From assembly GCF_035917415.1 (NCBI RefSeq), contig NZ_CP109073.1, positions 5,512,001 through 5,576,000 of the forward strand: 64,000 nt of DNA, written 5' to 3'. This DNA comes from Streptomyces sp. NBC_01803 (GTDB lineage Bacteria > Actinomycetota > Actinomycetes > Streptomycetales > Streptomycetaceae). The translations under genes were made by a program, and so were the position numbers. Within the stretch, counting starts at the first letter, position 1; every line of letters begins with the position of its first letter. Positions 35,697 to 48,188 of the stretch are shown in pieces. The notes under the pieces are model-generated. The model did no database searches and was not told the origin of the DNA. It worked only from the letters and a program-made list of their open reading frames with translations.

Positions 35697-36297
35697 CGGC
35701 CGCCGCCACCTCGGCCAGCGCCCCGAACAGCAGGGCGGCGGACGCCGCCCCCGGATCCATGTGCCCCATGCTCCGCTCGCCGAGATAGCTCGCCCGGCCC
35801 TTGCGGGCCCGGAGCGGCACGGTGTCCTCCGCGCCGCGCGCCGCGGCGGCCCCGGCCGCCGCGTAGTCGGGCAGCGCCTCGATCGCCGGCCGCACCGTGT
35901 CGAGCATCGTCTTGTCGCCCGGCGCGGCACCGCCGAGCTGCGCCACCGCGTCCGCGCCGGCCCCGAGGGCGGTCCGCAGCTCGTCGTCCGTGACCTGTTC
36001 CGCGTCGCCCAGCGCCTTGCCCGCGCGCCGCAGCAGCGTCCCGTACAGCGGCCCCGAGGCGCCGCCCACCGTGGAGACCAGGGTCCGCCCGGCCAGCAGC
36101 AGCACGGCGCCCGGCGTTCCCCCCGGCTCCTTCTCCAGCGCCGCGGCGACCGCCGTCATGCCCCGCCGCATGTTGCTGCCGTGGTCGGCGTCGCCGATGG
36201 CCGAGTCCAGCTCGGTCAGCCGGTCGGCGTCCCGTTCGACGGCCCGCGCCGTCGTGGCGAGCCAGCGCCGGACGAATCCGGCGTCCCTCAGCGCCAC
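35689..36297 (-). CDS. dhaL: dihydroxyacetone kinase subunit DhaL
   Basis: The 202-residue ADP-binding subunit. It has the helical-barrel motifs IGDADHGSNMRRGM, with the aspartates that hold the two Mg ions, and GGASGPLYGTLLRRAG. Tightly bound ADP acts as a cofactor that receives phosphate from DhaM and gives it to dihydroxyacetone on DhaK. GTG start with GAGGAG upstream. It lies 12 bases after dhaK and overlaps dhaM. Confidence 0.93.
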   Translation of the reverse strand: MALRDAGFVRRWLATTARAVERDADRLTELDSAIGDADHGSNMRRGMTAVAAALEKEPGGTPGAVLLLAGRTLVSTVGGASGPLYGTLLRRAGKALGDAEQVTDDELRTALGAGADAVAQLGGAAPGDKTMLDTVRPAIEALPDYAAAGAAAARGAEDTVPLRARKGRASYLGERSMGHMDPGAASAALLFGALAEVAAADD

Positions 36298-36309
36298 CTC
36301 GTGCTCCTC

Positions 36310-37302
36310 TCAGCGGCCCCACCGTAGCCCCGCCGTGCTCACCGGCGCGTCCCACAGCCGCAGCAGCTCCTCGTTCACCTGGCACAGCGTCACCGAAGCG
36401 CCCGCCATGTCGAGCGACGTCACGTAGTTGCCGACGAGCGTACGCGCCACCGCGATCCGCCGCTCGCGCAGCACGCGCTGCACCTCGGCGTTGAAGCCGT
36501 AGAGCTCCAGCAGCGGGGTGGCGCCCATGCCGTTGACGAGAACGAGCAACGGCGCGTCCGGGCGCAGGTCCTCCAGCAGCACGTCCACCGCGTAGTCCGC
36601 GATCTCGCCGGACGTCATGATCCGGCGCCGCTCCCGGCCGGGCTCGCCGTGGATGCCGATGCCCAGCTCCAGCTCGCCGGCCGGCAGATCGAAGGTGGGG
36701 CTGCCCTTGGCCGGGGTGGTCGGTGAGGTCAGGGCGACGCCGAAGCTGCGCGCGGAGTCCGCCGCGCGTCGCGCGACCTCGGTGACCCGCGCCAGCGGCG
36801 CCCCCTCCTCGGCGACGGCCCCGGCGAGCTTCTCCACGAACAGCGTCCCGCCGGTGCCCCGCCGGCCGGCCGTGAACAGGCTGTCGGTGACCGCCACGTC
36901 GTCCCGCACCAGGACCTTGGCGACCTCGATGCCCTCCTCCTCGGCCAGCTCGGCGGCCATGTCGAAGTTGAGCACGTCGCCGGTGTAGTTCTTCACGATG
37001 AACAGCACGCCCGCGCCGCTGTCCACCGCCGCCGCGGCCCGGACCATCTGGTCGGGGACGGGCGAGGTGAACACCTCACCCGGACAGGCGGCGTCGAGCA
37101 TCCCGGGCCCGACGAAGCCGCCGTGCAGCGGCTCGTGCCCGGACCCGCCGCCCGAGACCAGCCCCACCTTTCCCGCGACGGGCGCGTCGCGCCGCACGAT
37201 CACACGGTGCTCGACGTCCACGACGAGCTCGGGATGCGCCTCGGCCATCCCCCGCAGCGCGTCGGCGACGACCCGCTCCGGTACGTTGATCAACATCTTC
37301 AC
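36310..37302 (-). CDS. dhaK: dihydroxyacetone kinase substrate-binding subunit DhaK
   Basis: The 330-residue subunit binds dihydroxyacetone covalently through the histidine in ELGIGIHGEPG. Other family segments are VGLVSGGGSGHEPLHGGFVG and KNYTGDVLNFDMAAELA. I chose GTG at 37302 because AGGAGG lies eight bases upstream and the length matches the family; ATG at 37296 would be 14 bases away. It is first in the dhaKLM operon, which channels glycerol-derived or external dihydroxyacetone into glycolysis. Confidence 0.93.
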   Translation of the reverse strand: MKMLINVPERVVADALRGMAEAHPELVVDVEHRVIVRRDAPVAGKVGLVSGGGSGHEPLHGGFVGPGMLDAACPGEVFTSPVPDQMVRAAAAVDSGAGVLFIVKNYTGDVLNFDMAAELAEEEGIEVAKVLVRDDVAVTDSLFTAGRRGTGGTLFVEKLAGAVAEEGAPLARVTEVARRAADSARSFGVALTSPTTPAKGSPTFDLPAGELELGIGIHGEPGRERRRIMTSGEIADYAVDVLLEDLRPDAPLLVLVNGMGATPLLELYGFNAEVQRVLRERRIAVARTLVGNYVTSLDMAGASVTLCQVNEELLRLWDAPVSTAGLRWGR

Positions 37303-37836
37303 CGGGCTGTCCTCCTGACTCTGGCATCCCTCGTCGGACACGGCGTTCTCCCAGGTGGGAGCCCTGTGGGCGCCTACGGAACGCAGCGCTCCGGCGCGGT
37401 CCACGGCGGGACGGCCACACACACCGGATCCGACCCGTTCCACCTGGATTCAGCGTACGGATCTCGTCGGGTTATGACAGCACGGCGTCGTCGCGGAGGC
37501 GCTTCCCGGCCCGGGGAGCGAGCGGCGAGACAGGTGCCGTGGGCTCTCCTGGGGCGACGCGGGCCTCGCCGTCGCCCTGCTCAGCCCGATGACGCCGCGG
37601 ACGCCGCCCGTCCCGGTGCTGTTCCCGCTCGCCGCCGTGATCGCCCCCGGACCAGCGGGCCGGTCCGCCGCCCGACCGGACATCGGCCACTCGTTCGCGC
37701 ACGCGATCGGGTGACCGGCCCGGCGGACCGCGGCCGGCCTGGTCAGGCCGCGCCGACCGGCGGAGTCGGAGGCGCGGACCTGTCGAACGGGATGGAGACC
37801 GGGTCGGTGCTTACGGCTTGGCGGCGCGGTTCGCGG
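37303..37836. other. gene-poor region upstream of dhaK
   Basis: No intact gene is visible. Between 37544 and 37714 the plus strand has a 56-codon open frame with GC-biased third positions (GLSWGDAGLAVALLSPMTP... ending in FAHAIG) but no start codon or ribosome site, so it may be the tail of a decayed gene. The region also holds the unmapped dhaK promoter. Confidence 0.4.
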
Positions 37837-37990
37837 TCAGTCGGGGGTGCCGGACCGTCGGAAGTCGCGGGTCAGTCCGCGCGGCAGCCAGATCACCTTC
37901 TCCGCCCCGGCCGTCCGCGTCGGCTCGTCCTCGACCCGCTCCCGGGTCCAGTCCGGGTCGCGGTCCGGGGCCGGCGGCGACGCCGCCCCC
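37837..37990 (-). pseudogene. aguA: relic of an agmatine deiminase gene
   Basis: On the minus strand a frame of about 50 codons reads PDRDPDWTRERVEDE, then AGAEKVIWLPRGLTRDF, and stops at 37837 soon after. This matches the internal segment of agmatine deiminases (WTREQVE..., KVIWLPRGLTRDY followed by FGTRGHVD). Here the continuation is altered to RRSGTPD and a stop, and the N-terminal and C-terminal parts are missing. The enzyme would convert agmatine to N-carbamoylputrescine. It lies directly downstream of the aldehyde dehydrogenase gene, in the same orientation, so a polyamine-degradation pair may once have stood here. Confidence 0.65.
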
Positions 37991-38040
37991 GCCGCGCGAC
38001 GAGCGGCGCGGCGGGAACGGCGTCGTGTGGCGCGTCCGGC

Positions 38041-39585
38041 CTACGCGGGCATGAGCTGGTAGTCCGGGAAGTTGCCCGGCTGACGCTCGGCGGACGGGCC
38101 CTGGGTGACGGAGCGCACGAGCAGCTCGCCGCCGACGAAGGCGCCGCGCCAGGAGGCGCCGAAGCCGCCGAACAGCTCGTCACGGTCGCCCCGCGAACGC
38201 GGCTTGCCCAGGCCGATCTTGAAGGCGCGGACCTCCGACGCCAGCCGCCGGGCGGTCTGCTCGTCGTCGCAGGACAGGGTGGCGACGAGGGCGCCGTTGC
38301 TGGCGTTCATGGCGGCCAGCAGCTCGGCCTCGGTGTCGACCAGCACGATGGTGTCGACCGGGCCGAACGGCTCGGCGTGGTGCAGGGGGGAGCTGGGCGG
38401 CGGGGCCAGCAGGGTCACCGGCGGGAGATAGGCGGAGGTGTCCTGCCCGGCGAGGAAGTGGCCGTCGGCGAGGCTGCTCCGGTGCAACGGTATGGCGCCG
38501 CGGTCGACGGCTTCCGCGACCAGATCGCCCAGCTCCTTCGCCTTGGCGGCGTTGATGAGCGGACCGAAGTCCAGCTCCGGCAGCGGGTCACCGGGCGCGG
38601 CCACGGCCAGCGGGTGGCCGACGCGCACGGAGCGCACGGCCGGGAGATAGGCGGCGAGGAAGGAGTCGAAGAGGGAGCGCTGGACGACGAAACGCGGGTA
38701 CGCGGTGCAGCGCTGCTTCCCGTAGTCGAACAGCTTGGGGATGACGGCGGTCAGCGCGTCCCAGTCCGAGTACTCCCAGATGCCCCAGCAGTTGAGGCCC
38801 TCCTGCTCCAGGATGTGCCGCTTGCCGAGGTCGGCGACGGCGGTCGCGACGCGGGCGCCGGTGTCCCGGCCGCCGACGAACGACACACAGCCGATCTCCG
38901 GGGAGCGCACCAGCGGCTCGGACAGCTCGCCGCCGCTGCCGCTGACCAGGGTGACGGGGACGCCCTCGCGGTGGATGAGGGCGCAGGCGAGCGTCAGACA
39001 GGCCAGGCCGCCGCCGGTCGGGGTCTTGGCGATCACCGCGTTCCCGGCGAGGGCCTGCACGAGCATGGCGTGGACCAGGACGCTCATCGGGTAGTTCCAG
39101 CTCGCGATGTTGCTGACCGGGCCGTCCAGCGGGACCCGGTCGCCGAGCATCGGCTCGATGCCGTCGACGTACCAGCGCACGCCGTCGATGGCCCGGTCCA
39201 CGTCGGCGCGGGCCAGCCGCCAGGGCTTGCCGATCTCCCAGACCAGCAACAGGGCGAGCAGGTCGCGGTGTTCGGTCAGCGCGTCCAGGGCCGCGGAGAT
39301 CCGGGCCCCGCGCTCGGCGAGCGGGACGTGGCGCCAGGCGCGGTGCTGGTCGAGACAGGCGCGGACGGCCTGCCGGGCGGTGTCGGCGTCCAGCCGGGGC
39401 GGGCCCACGATGGGACTGCCGTCGATCGGGGAGGTGGCGGGCAGGGTTCTGCCGTCGGCCTGCCAGCCGCCGTTCCAGAGGTTGAGGACATGGTCGTCGC
39501 GGAACGCCTCGGGCGCGACGGCCAGGCAGCGCTGCCAGGCGTCGGCCCAGGCGGTCCCGGGCTTGAGGGCGAGAGTGGGCGGCAT
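38041..39585 (-). CDS. aldehyde dehydrogenase family protein
   Basis: A 514-residue NAD(P)-dependent aldehyde dehydrogenase. The catalytic Cys is in DYGKQRCTAYPRFVV and the cofactor motif region is SNIASWNYPMSVLVHAML...AKTPTGGG, with SFVGGRDTGARVA for the glycine loop. The usual GxxxF glutamate region reads LEQEGLNCWGIW, so the general-base Glu is present. The sequence is rather divergent from betaine- or succinate-type enzymes and no substrate can be named; the adjacent agmatine deiminase relic hints at aldehydes from polyamine breakdown. ATG 39585 has GGAG eight bases upstream. Confidence 0.88.
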   Translation of the reverse strand: MPPTLALKPGTAWADAWQRCLAVAPEAFRDDHVLNLWNGGWQADGRTLPATSPIDGSPIVGPPRLDADTARQAVRACLDQHRAWRHVPLAERGARISAALDALTEHRDLLALLLVWEIGKPWRLARADVDRAIDGVRWYVDGIEPMLGDRVPLDGPVSNIASWNYPMSVLVHAMLVQALAGNAVIAKTPTGGGLACLTLACALIHREGVPVTLVSGSGGELSEPLVRSPEIGCVSFVGGRDTGARVATAVADLGKRHILEQEGLNCWGIWEYSDWDALTAVIPKLFDYGKQRCTAYPRFVVQRSLFDSFLAAYLPAVRSVRVGHPLAVAAPGDPLPELDFGPLINAAKAKELGDLVAEAVDRGAIPLHRSSLADGHFLAGQDTSAYLPPVTLLAPPPSSPLHHAEPFGPVDTIVLVDTEAELLAAMNASNGALVATLSCDDEQTARRLASEVRAFKIGLGKPRSRGDRDELFGGFGASWRGAFVGGELLVRSVTQGPSAERQPGNFPDYQLMPA

Positions 39586-40080
39586 CGGACGGCTCCGTTC
39601 TGGTGGCACGGATGAGCGGAAGGAACGGTGGCGCGGAACACGGGCGGGGCGGCCGGTGCGAACGCCCTGGGCAGGGCGTGCCGACCGGGGAACGGCCCCC
39701 GGACACCGGTCACATCGTCGTGGGCCCCGCACTGCTGCCCCGGCCCGGCCGCGAGGGCGCCGCGCCCGGCCCGGGGTGAACTCGGGGGAGAACTTCCCGC
39801 CCGAGCGCCCCGACTAACGAATTCCGGTCAGTCGGAAGGCCGTTCCGGCACGGGCGGCGCGGAATCCGGAGAACGGCGAACGGCCGTCATCCGCCGATCC
39901 GCCGATCCGCCGATCCGCCGCTCGCCGTCCGCCGCGCCGCGCGCGTCACCCCGGCGGCTTTCCTCACCCGTTCATCCGCGCACCGTCACCTGTGGCTTCC
40001 CCACCCGGACCCTTCGTGGCGAAAGGTCCCCTTGGCGCGGATGAGCCAGCCGGGCGGCGGGGCGCGGGCGGGCACGAGTC
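39586..40080. other. non-coding gap between aldehyde dehydrogenase and DUF4235 genes
   Basis: About 500 bases in which I see no convincing gene. It includes a short run of CGATCCGC-type microrepeats near 39895-39920. The promoter of the leftward aldehyde dehydrogenase gene must lie at its left end. Confidence 0.5.
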
Positions 40081-40124
40081 GGCGGGGTGGCGCCGCCGCG
40101 CCACCCCGCCGACCGAACGGTCGG
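40081..40124. terminator. double hairpin terminator after the DUF4235 gene
   Basis: Bases 40081-40110 form a perfect palindrome: a 12-bp stem (GGCGGGGTGGCG with its complement) around CCGCCG. Directly next to it, CCGACCG-AA-CGGTCGG (40109-40124) forms a second 7-bp inverted repeat abutting the stop codon of the minus-strand gene. The first is a strong terminator. The second resembles TetR-type operators but its place after a stop codon favours termination. Confidence 0.8.
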
Positions 40125-40391
40125 TCAGCCGGGCCAGACGCCGGTCACGCGGTGCGTCGCCACGGCGCCGCCGCGGTCCACGGCGGCCTTCACCACGGCG
40201 AAGATGGCGCCCTGGAGTGCCGCCGCCAGGAGGATCTCCCGCCACGCGCGGTCCTCGTCGGTGGCGTCGGGCGCGTCTTCGTCATGGCCGATCACCTTCC
40301 ACGCCTGCTTGAACGCCGCGCCCGCCACCGCGCCGCCGAGGGCGCCGAGGGCCAGGCCGACCGGCTTGTAGACGATCTTCGAAGCCTTCAT
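40125..40391 (-). CDS. DUF4235 small membrane protein
   Basis: An 88-residue protein with KIVYKPVGLALGALGGAVAGAAFKQAWKVI at the start and ILLAAALQGAIFAVVKAAVDRGGA near the end, which is the DUF4235 pattern: two amphipathic or membrane helices around an acidic loop. Function unknown. It overlaps the DUF3618 gene by four bases, and the pair with the holin-X gene forms a conserved actinobacterial envelope-protein operon. Confidence 0.85.
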   Translation of the reverse strand: MKASKIVYKPVGLALGALGGAVAGAAFKQAWKVIGHDEDAPDATDEDRAWREILLAAALQGAIFAVVKAAVDRGGAVATHRVTGVWPG

Positions 40392-40639
40392 CGGCTCCTC
40401 CAGGCCCGCACGGCGGTCACCGAGACCACGACCGCCGCGGTCGCCGCGGCCGTCCCGGCCACGACCGGCACCGGGTTGCCGCGCACGGCGCGCGTCGCGC
40501 GGTCCGCGCTCTGTCGCACCCGGGCCTTCACATCCGTCCTGGCGGCCAGCCGGGCCACCGTCTCGCCCAGCTCCTCGCGGGTGTCCGCCACCCGCTCACG
40601 CAGCTCGCGCGTGCTCGCCGTCTCGGCCCCGCCGGTCAT
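40388..40639 (-). CDS. DUF3618 protein
   Basis: An 83-residue protein with the DUF3618 core RELRERVADTREELGETVARLAARTDVKARVRQSA, a coiled-coil-like helix, followed by a single membrane helix (VPVVAGTAAATAAVVVSVTAV). Function unknown. It overlaps both neighbours by four bases (ATGA), so the three genes are translated together. Confidence 0.85.
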   Translation of the reverse strand: MTGGAETASTRELRERVADTREELGETVARLAARTDVKARVRQSADRATRAVRGNPVPVVAGTAAATAAVVVSVTAVRAWRSR

Positions 40640-41055
40640 CGGTGCGCCCTTTCCCTGATCTCGGTGACGTCGGCCCGCACGCTGTCGATCGCCCGCTCCG
40701 GCACCGGGGGTGTGGCCTGCCGGACCTTCTTGCGGCCCAGCGCCGCCAGCACCGCGGCCAGGGCCAGCAGCACCCCGGACACGATCAGCGCCGCGGCCCA
40801 CACCGGCAGCGCCAGTGCCAGCGCCGCGATCCCGGTGGCCACCAGCGCCTGGAAAGCGACGATGGCCACGATCGCGGCGCCGCCGTACAGGCCGCCGCCG
40901 ATCCCGAACCGCTTCCCCTTGTCCGCCATCTCTCCCTGCGCCAGTCGCAGTTCGTCGCGCACCAGACGCGAGATCTGCTGCGACGCGCGGGAGACCAGCG
41001 CGCCGACCGAGTCCTCGTGGACGTCCGTCCCGGGCCGGTGGTCGGTGCTCGTCAT
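40636..41055 (-). CDS. holin-X/DUF1469 family membrane protein
   Basis: The 139-residue protein has VGALVSRASQQISRLVRDELRLAQGEMADKGKRFGIGGGLYGGAA followed by two hydrophobic helices, the pattern of the actinobacterial holin-X or phage-holin-family proteins. In this chromosomal operon with DUF3618 and DUF4235 it is a resident envelope protein and not evidence of a prophage. ATG at 41055 and GTG at 41058 are both compatible with the GAGG upstream. Confidence 0.85.
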   Translation of the reverse strand: MTSTDHRPGTDVHEDSVGALVSRASQQISRLVRDELRLAQGEMADKGKRFGIGGGLYGGAAIVAIVAFQALVATGIAALALALPVWAAALIVSGVLLALAAVLAALGRKKVRQATPPVPERAIDSVRADVTEIRERAHR

Positions 41056-41131
41056 CACGTCTCACCTCAACTTCCTTGCTCGCCCGGCCCGAATACCCCG
41101 GCCCGCCGCGCTCATGCCACCGGCCGGCCGT

Positions 41132-43552
41132 TCAGCGCAGGTGGACCCCGATCAGGCAGGTGTCGTCGTCGGTGTCCGCGTTGCTGTGGGTGAGCACATG
41201 GTCGAGCCGGCGTTCGAGGTCGTCGGTGGCGGCCTGAGCTGTGGTCAGCAGTCGCCCCAGGGACTGCTGCACGGAGCGGTCCCGTCGCTCGATCAGCCCG
41301 TCCGTGAACATCAGCAGCGTGTCGCCCGTCCGCAGCTGGACCTGCCCCTCCTCGTAGCCGGTCTCGGCCAGCGCGCCCAGCAGCAGCCCGTTCAGCATGG
41401 GCAGGGTGGTGGTCTCCCGGTCGCGGATCAGCACGGGTGGCAGGTGCCCGGCCCTCGCCCAGCGCAACAGCCGGGTCCGCGAGTCGTACAGCGCGCAGAC
41501 GGCCGTCGCGGTCACGTGGTCGGTGAGGTGGTGGGCGACGAGGTTCAGCCAGGACAGGAGCTGCGCCGGGCCCGCGCCGGTGGTGGCCAGGCCGCGCAGG
41601 GCGTTGCGCAGGACGACCATGTCGGTGGCCGCCCCGATGCCGTGGCCCGCCACGTCGCCCACGCACAGCAGGATCTCCTTGGACGGCAGCACCACCGCGT
41701 CGTACCAGTCGCCGCCCACCAGATGCTCGATCTCGGCGGGCCGGTACCGGACGGCGATCCGCAGCCCGGGGGCGTCGATCGGGCCCCGGGCCGGCGGCAT
41801 GATGGCGTGCTGGAGCTGGAGCGCCAGGCGGCTGTGCTCCGCCGACTCCTGCTCGCTGTGGGCGAGCCGGTCCCGGGTCGCGGCCAGCGCCACCTCGGTC
41901 CAGTGCTGGGCGGAGATGTCCTGGTAGGCGCCCCGCACCGAGCGCACCTGGCCGCGCGCGTCCAGGACCGGCTCGGCCACCACCCGGATGTGCCGCACGA
42001 CGCCGTCCGGACGCTGGAGGCGGAACGCGGTGGACGCGGACCGGCGGTGATGGAGCAGGGTGCGCAGGAAACGGCCGATGGCGACGTCGTCGTCCGGGTG
42101 CGCGTGCGCGGGAAGCTGGTCCAGCGGGATCGGGCCCGCGGTCGGCGGCAGCCCGTAGAGCGCGAAGAGCTGGCTGTTCCAGGTCGTCTCGCCGGTCGTG
42201 ACGTCCTCCTCGAACCCGCCGATGCGCCCCAGGCGCTGGGCGTGCTGGAGGAGCGTGGAAAGCCGGGCGGTCTCGTCCAGCACGCGCCACACCAGCAGCA
42301 CGCCCCGGCCGTGCCGGCTCAGGCCCACGTCGGCGGTCGCGGTCAGCGGCACCTGGCCGACCAGGGCGGTGAGGGCCATCCGCTCGGCGCGGAACGGCTC
42401 ACCCGTGGCGTACACGTGCTCGATCCGCGCGAACAGACCGCTCTCCCCCGCCGTCAGCGGATACGCCTCCAGCAGCAGCCCGCCCACCAGCGCGGCGCGT
42501 GGGCGGCCGGCGGGGTCGAGGAAGCGGCTGTTGACGTGGTGGATGCGGAAGTCGGCCAGCCCGCCGCCGTCGTCCAGGTGCGGCAGGAGGACCAGCGCGG
42601 AGTCGTGCAGGCCGTCGGCCAGGTCCACGAGCTCCGAGACGGCCGGGTCGGGAGCCGGGACGTCCCGCGCGGGCGGCCGTCCGGCGGGCTCCGGGTCCCG
42701 CGCCTCCAGCGCGTACGCGCACAACTCGGCCAGGGACTCCACCTGCCGCCGGATCGCCGGTGGCTGCGGCTCCAGCGTGCCGGGCCAGCAGACCTCCAGC
42801 ACGCCGAGCACGCGCCCGCCCACCCGGGCCGGCACGGCCGCCCGCCCGCCGGGCGACTCCCGGTGGCCGATCGACGGCAGGCCGGACCCGGCCAGCGAGG
42901 GGATCCACACCGCCGTGTGCCCGGCGAGCGCGCGGCCCGCCACCGTGGCCACCCCGGGTGGCACATGGCGCCACCGGGCGGCCTCCTCGGGCACGAACCC
43001 GGCCTGGCCGGCCAGGCGGAGCGACAGGTCAGGACCCGCCGCCCAGACGGCGACGGCGCCGGCGCCGAGCGGCGCCAGCGCGTGGGTCAGGATCGACTCG
43101 GCGACCTGCTGGGCGTCGTCCCCGGCGGCCAGGGCGCCGCTCTCCGCGGTGCGCAGCCGGACGGCGACGGCCGGACCGCCGGCCTCCTGGGCGGTCGCGG
43201 TGAGGGTGTCGGGCGCGGACCGGTTGACGATGTCGGCGGCCAGCTCCAGCGGTGACAGACCCGCCCGCCGGGCGAGGCCGGTGAGCTGCCGGTCCGCCTC
43301 GGCCGGTCCGCATCCCAGCCGTTCGACCAGCACGCCCTTGGCCAGCTCGATCAGCGCGCGGCCGTTCGCCGCGGCCCGCTCCTCCGCCAGCCGCCGGCGC
43401 AGCCGCTCCACCGTGGCGGCGAGCCTGCCGGCATCGGCCGGCGCGGGCCTGGGCGCGGGACCGGTCCCGGTCCCGGTCCCGGTCCCGGTCCCGCGCCCAG
43501 GCTCACCGGGGCGATCCGGTCCGCGCGGGTCTGGCCGCTGGGAGTTGTGCAC
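41132..43552 (-). CDS. ANTAR-GAF-PAS-PP2C (SpoIIE-type) phosphatase
   Basis: The 806-residue protein has a short GT-repeat linker, an ANTAR-like helical region (about residues 35-95; ALIELAKGVLVERLGCGPAEAD), a GAF-like sensor, PAS domains (the second near 430-540, GFEEDVTTGETTWNSQLFALYG) and a SpoIIE/PP2C domain (about 565-806). All predicted metal ligands are present: GGDWYDAVVL, GDVAGHG, FTDGLIE and DDDTCLIG. Such enzymes dephosphorylate anti-anti-sigma factors. GTG 43552 has GAGGAG six bases upstream. It lies 19 bases after the hybrid kinase, so the two are probably co-transcribed. Confidence 0.9.
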   Translation of the reverse strand: MHNSQRPDPRGPDRPGEPGRGTGTGTGTGTGPAPRPAPADAGRLAATVERLRRRLAEERAAANGRALIELAKGVLVERLGCGPAEADRQLTGLARRAGLSPLELAADIVNRSAPDTLTATAQEAGGPAVAVRLRTAESGALAAGDDAQQVAESILTHALAPLGAGAVAVWAAGPDLSLRLAGQAGFVPEEAARWRHVPPGVATVAGRALAGHTAVWIPSLAGSGLPSIGHRESPGGRAAVPARVGGRVLGVLEVCWPGTLEPQPPAIRRQVESLAELCAYALEARDPEPAGRPPARDVPAPDPAVSELVDLADGLHDSALVLLPHLDDGGGLADFRIHHVNSRFLDPAGRPRAALVGGLLLEAYPLTAGESGLFARIEHVYATGEPFRAERMALTALVGQVPLTATADVGLSRHGRGVLLVWRVLDETARLSTLLQHAQRLGRIGGFEEDVTTGETTWNSQLFALYGLPPTAGPIPLDQLPAHAHPDDDVAIGRFLRTLLHHRRSASTAFRLQRPDGVVRHIRVVAEPVLDARGQVRSVRGAYQDISAQHWTEVALAATRDRLAHSEQESAEHSRLALQLQHAIMPPARGPIDAPGLRIAVRYRPAEIEHLVGGDWYDAVVLPSKEILLCVGDVAGHGIGAATDMVVLRNALRGLATTGAGPAQLLSWLNLVAHHLTDHVTATAVCALYDSRTRLLRWARAGHLPPVLIRDRETTTLPMLNGLLLGALAETGYEEGQVQLRTGDTLLMFTDGLIERRDRSVQQSLGRLLTTAQAATDDLERRLDHVLTHSNADTDDDTCLIGVHLR
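43463..43492. repeat. in-frame GGTCCC hexanucleotide repeat (5 copies)
   Basis: Five tandem GGTCCC units within the N-terminal region of the phosphatase gene encode alternating Gly-Thr on the minus strand. Because each unit is six bases, changes in copy number would lengthen or shorten the linker before the ANTAR region without breaking the frame. Confidence 0.85.
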
Positions 43553-43571
43553 GTGCCGCTCCTCGTGAGCC

Positions 43572-47816
<4,245 letters not shown>

Positions 47817-48188
47817 GTCCAACCTCGATCCGCACCATTTCCGACAGGGTCGAACAGATCAAGCGCAGCACCCGCCCGCTCTGGGGGCGAGCCATCGTCG
47901 CACACACCGCGGGCCCGCACTGTTGCCGTAGGACAACGATGCGGTCCGCAGTGAGGCTACCGCACCGGACGACGTGAACGGGCCGCCAACTCCTCCCCTG
48001 TCGCCCCTCCACCGCCGTCCGTTCCGCCGCCCGCGCGGAGGTCAACCGCCGGGCGCCGGGAGAAAGTCACTTTTCCCGCTGGTTGGCATAAGAACGTCCG
48101 TTGCTGGAAGCCATACTTGGGAAGGCTGGAAGGACTGGACAGCCAGTGGGGGCGGTAGGAGCCGGACGACGGGGGCGAGAAATCGGAC
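47817..48188. other. divergent intergenic region between kinase genes
   Basis: These 372 bases separate the hybrid kinase from the Ser/Thr kinase, which are transcribed away from each other. No gene is visible. The half nearest the Ser/Thr kinase is less GC-rich (around 48060-48130), the likely site of its promoter, but no box pair stands out. Confidence 0.5.

Noticed and set aside
37450..37683. Small minus-strand gene upstream of dhaK
   Set aside because: No ribosome site, no family features, Ser/Thr/Gly-rich composition typical of an antisense shadow.
40109..40124. TetR-type operator palindrome
   Set aside because: It abuts a stop codon and sits beside a strong terminator, with no promoter or TetR gene nearby.
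40636..41055. Holin-family gene as a sign of a prophage
   Set aside because: It is in the usual chromosomal operon with DUF3618 and DUF4235 and no phage genes surround it.
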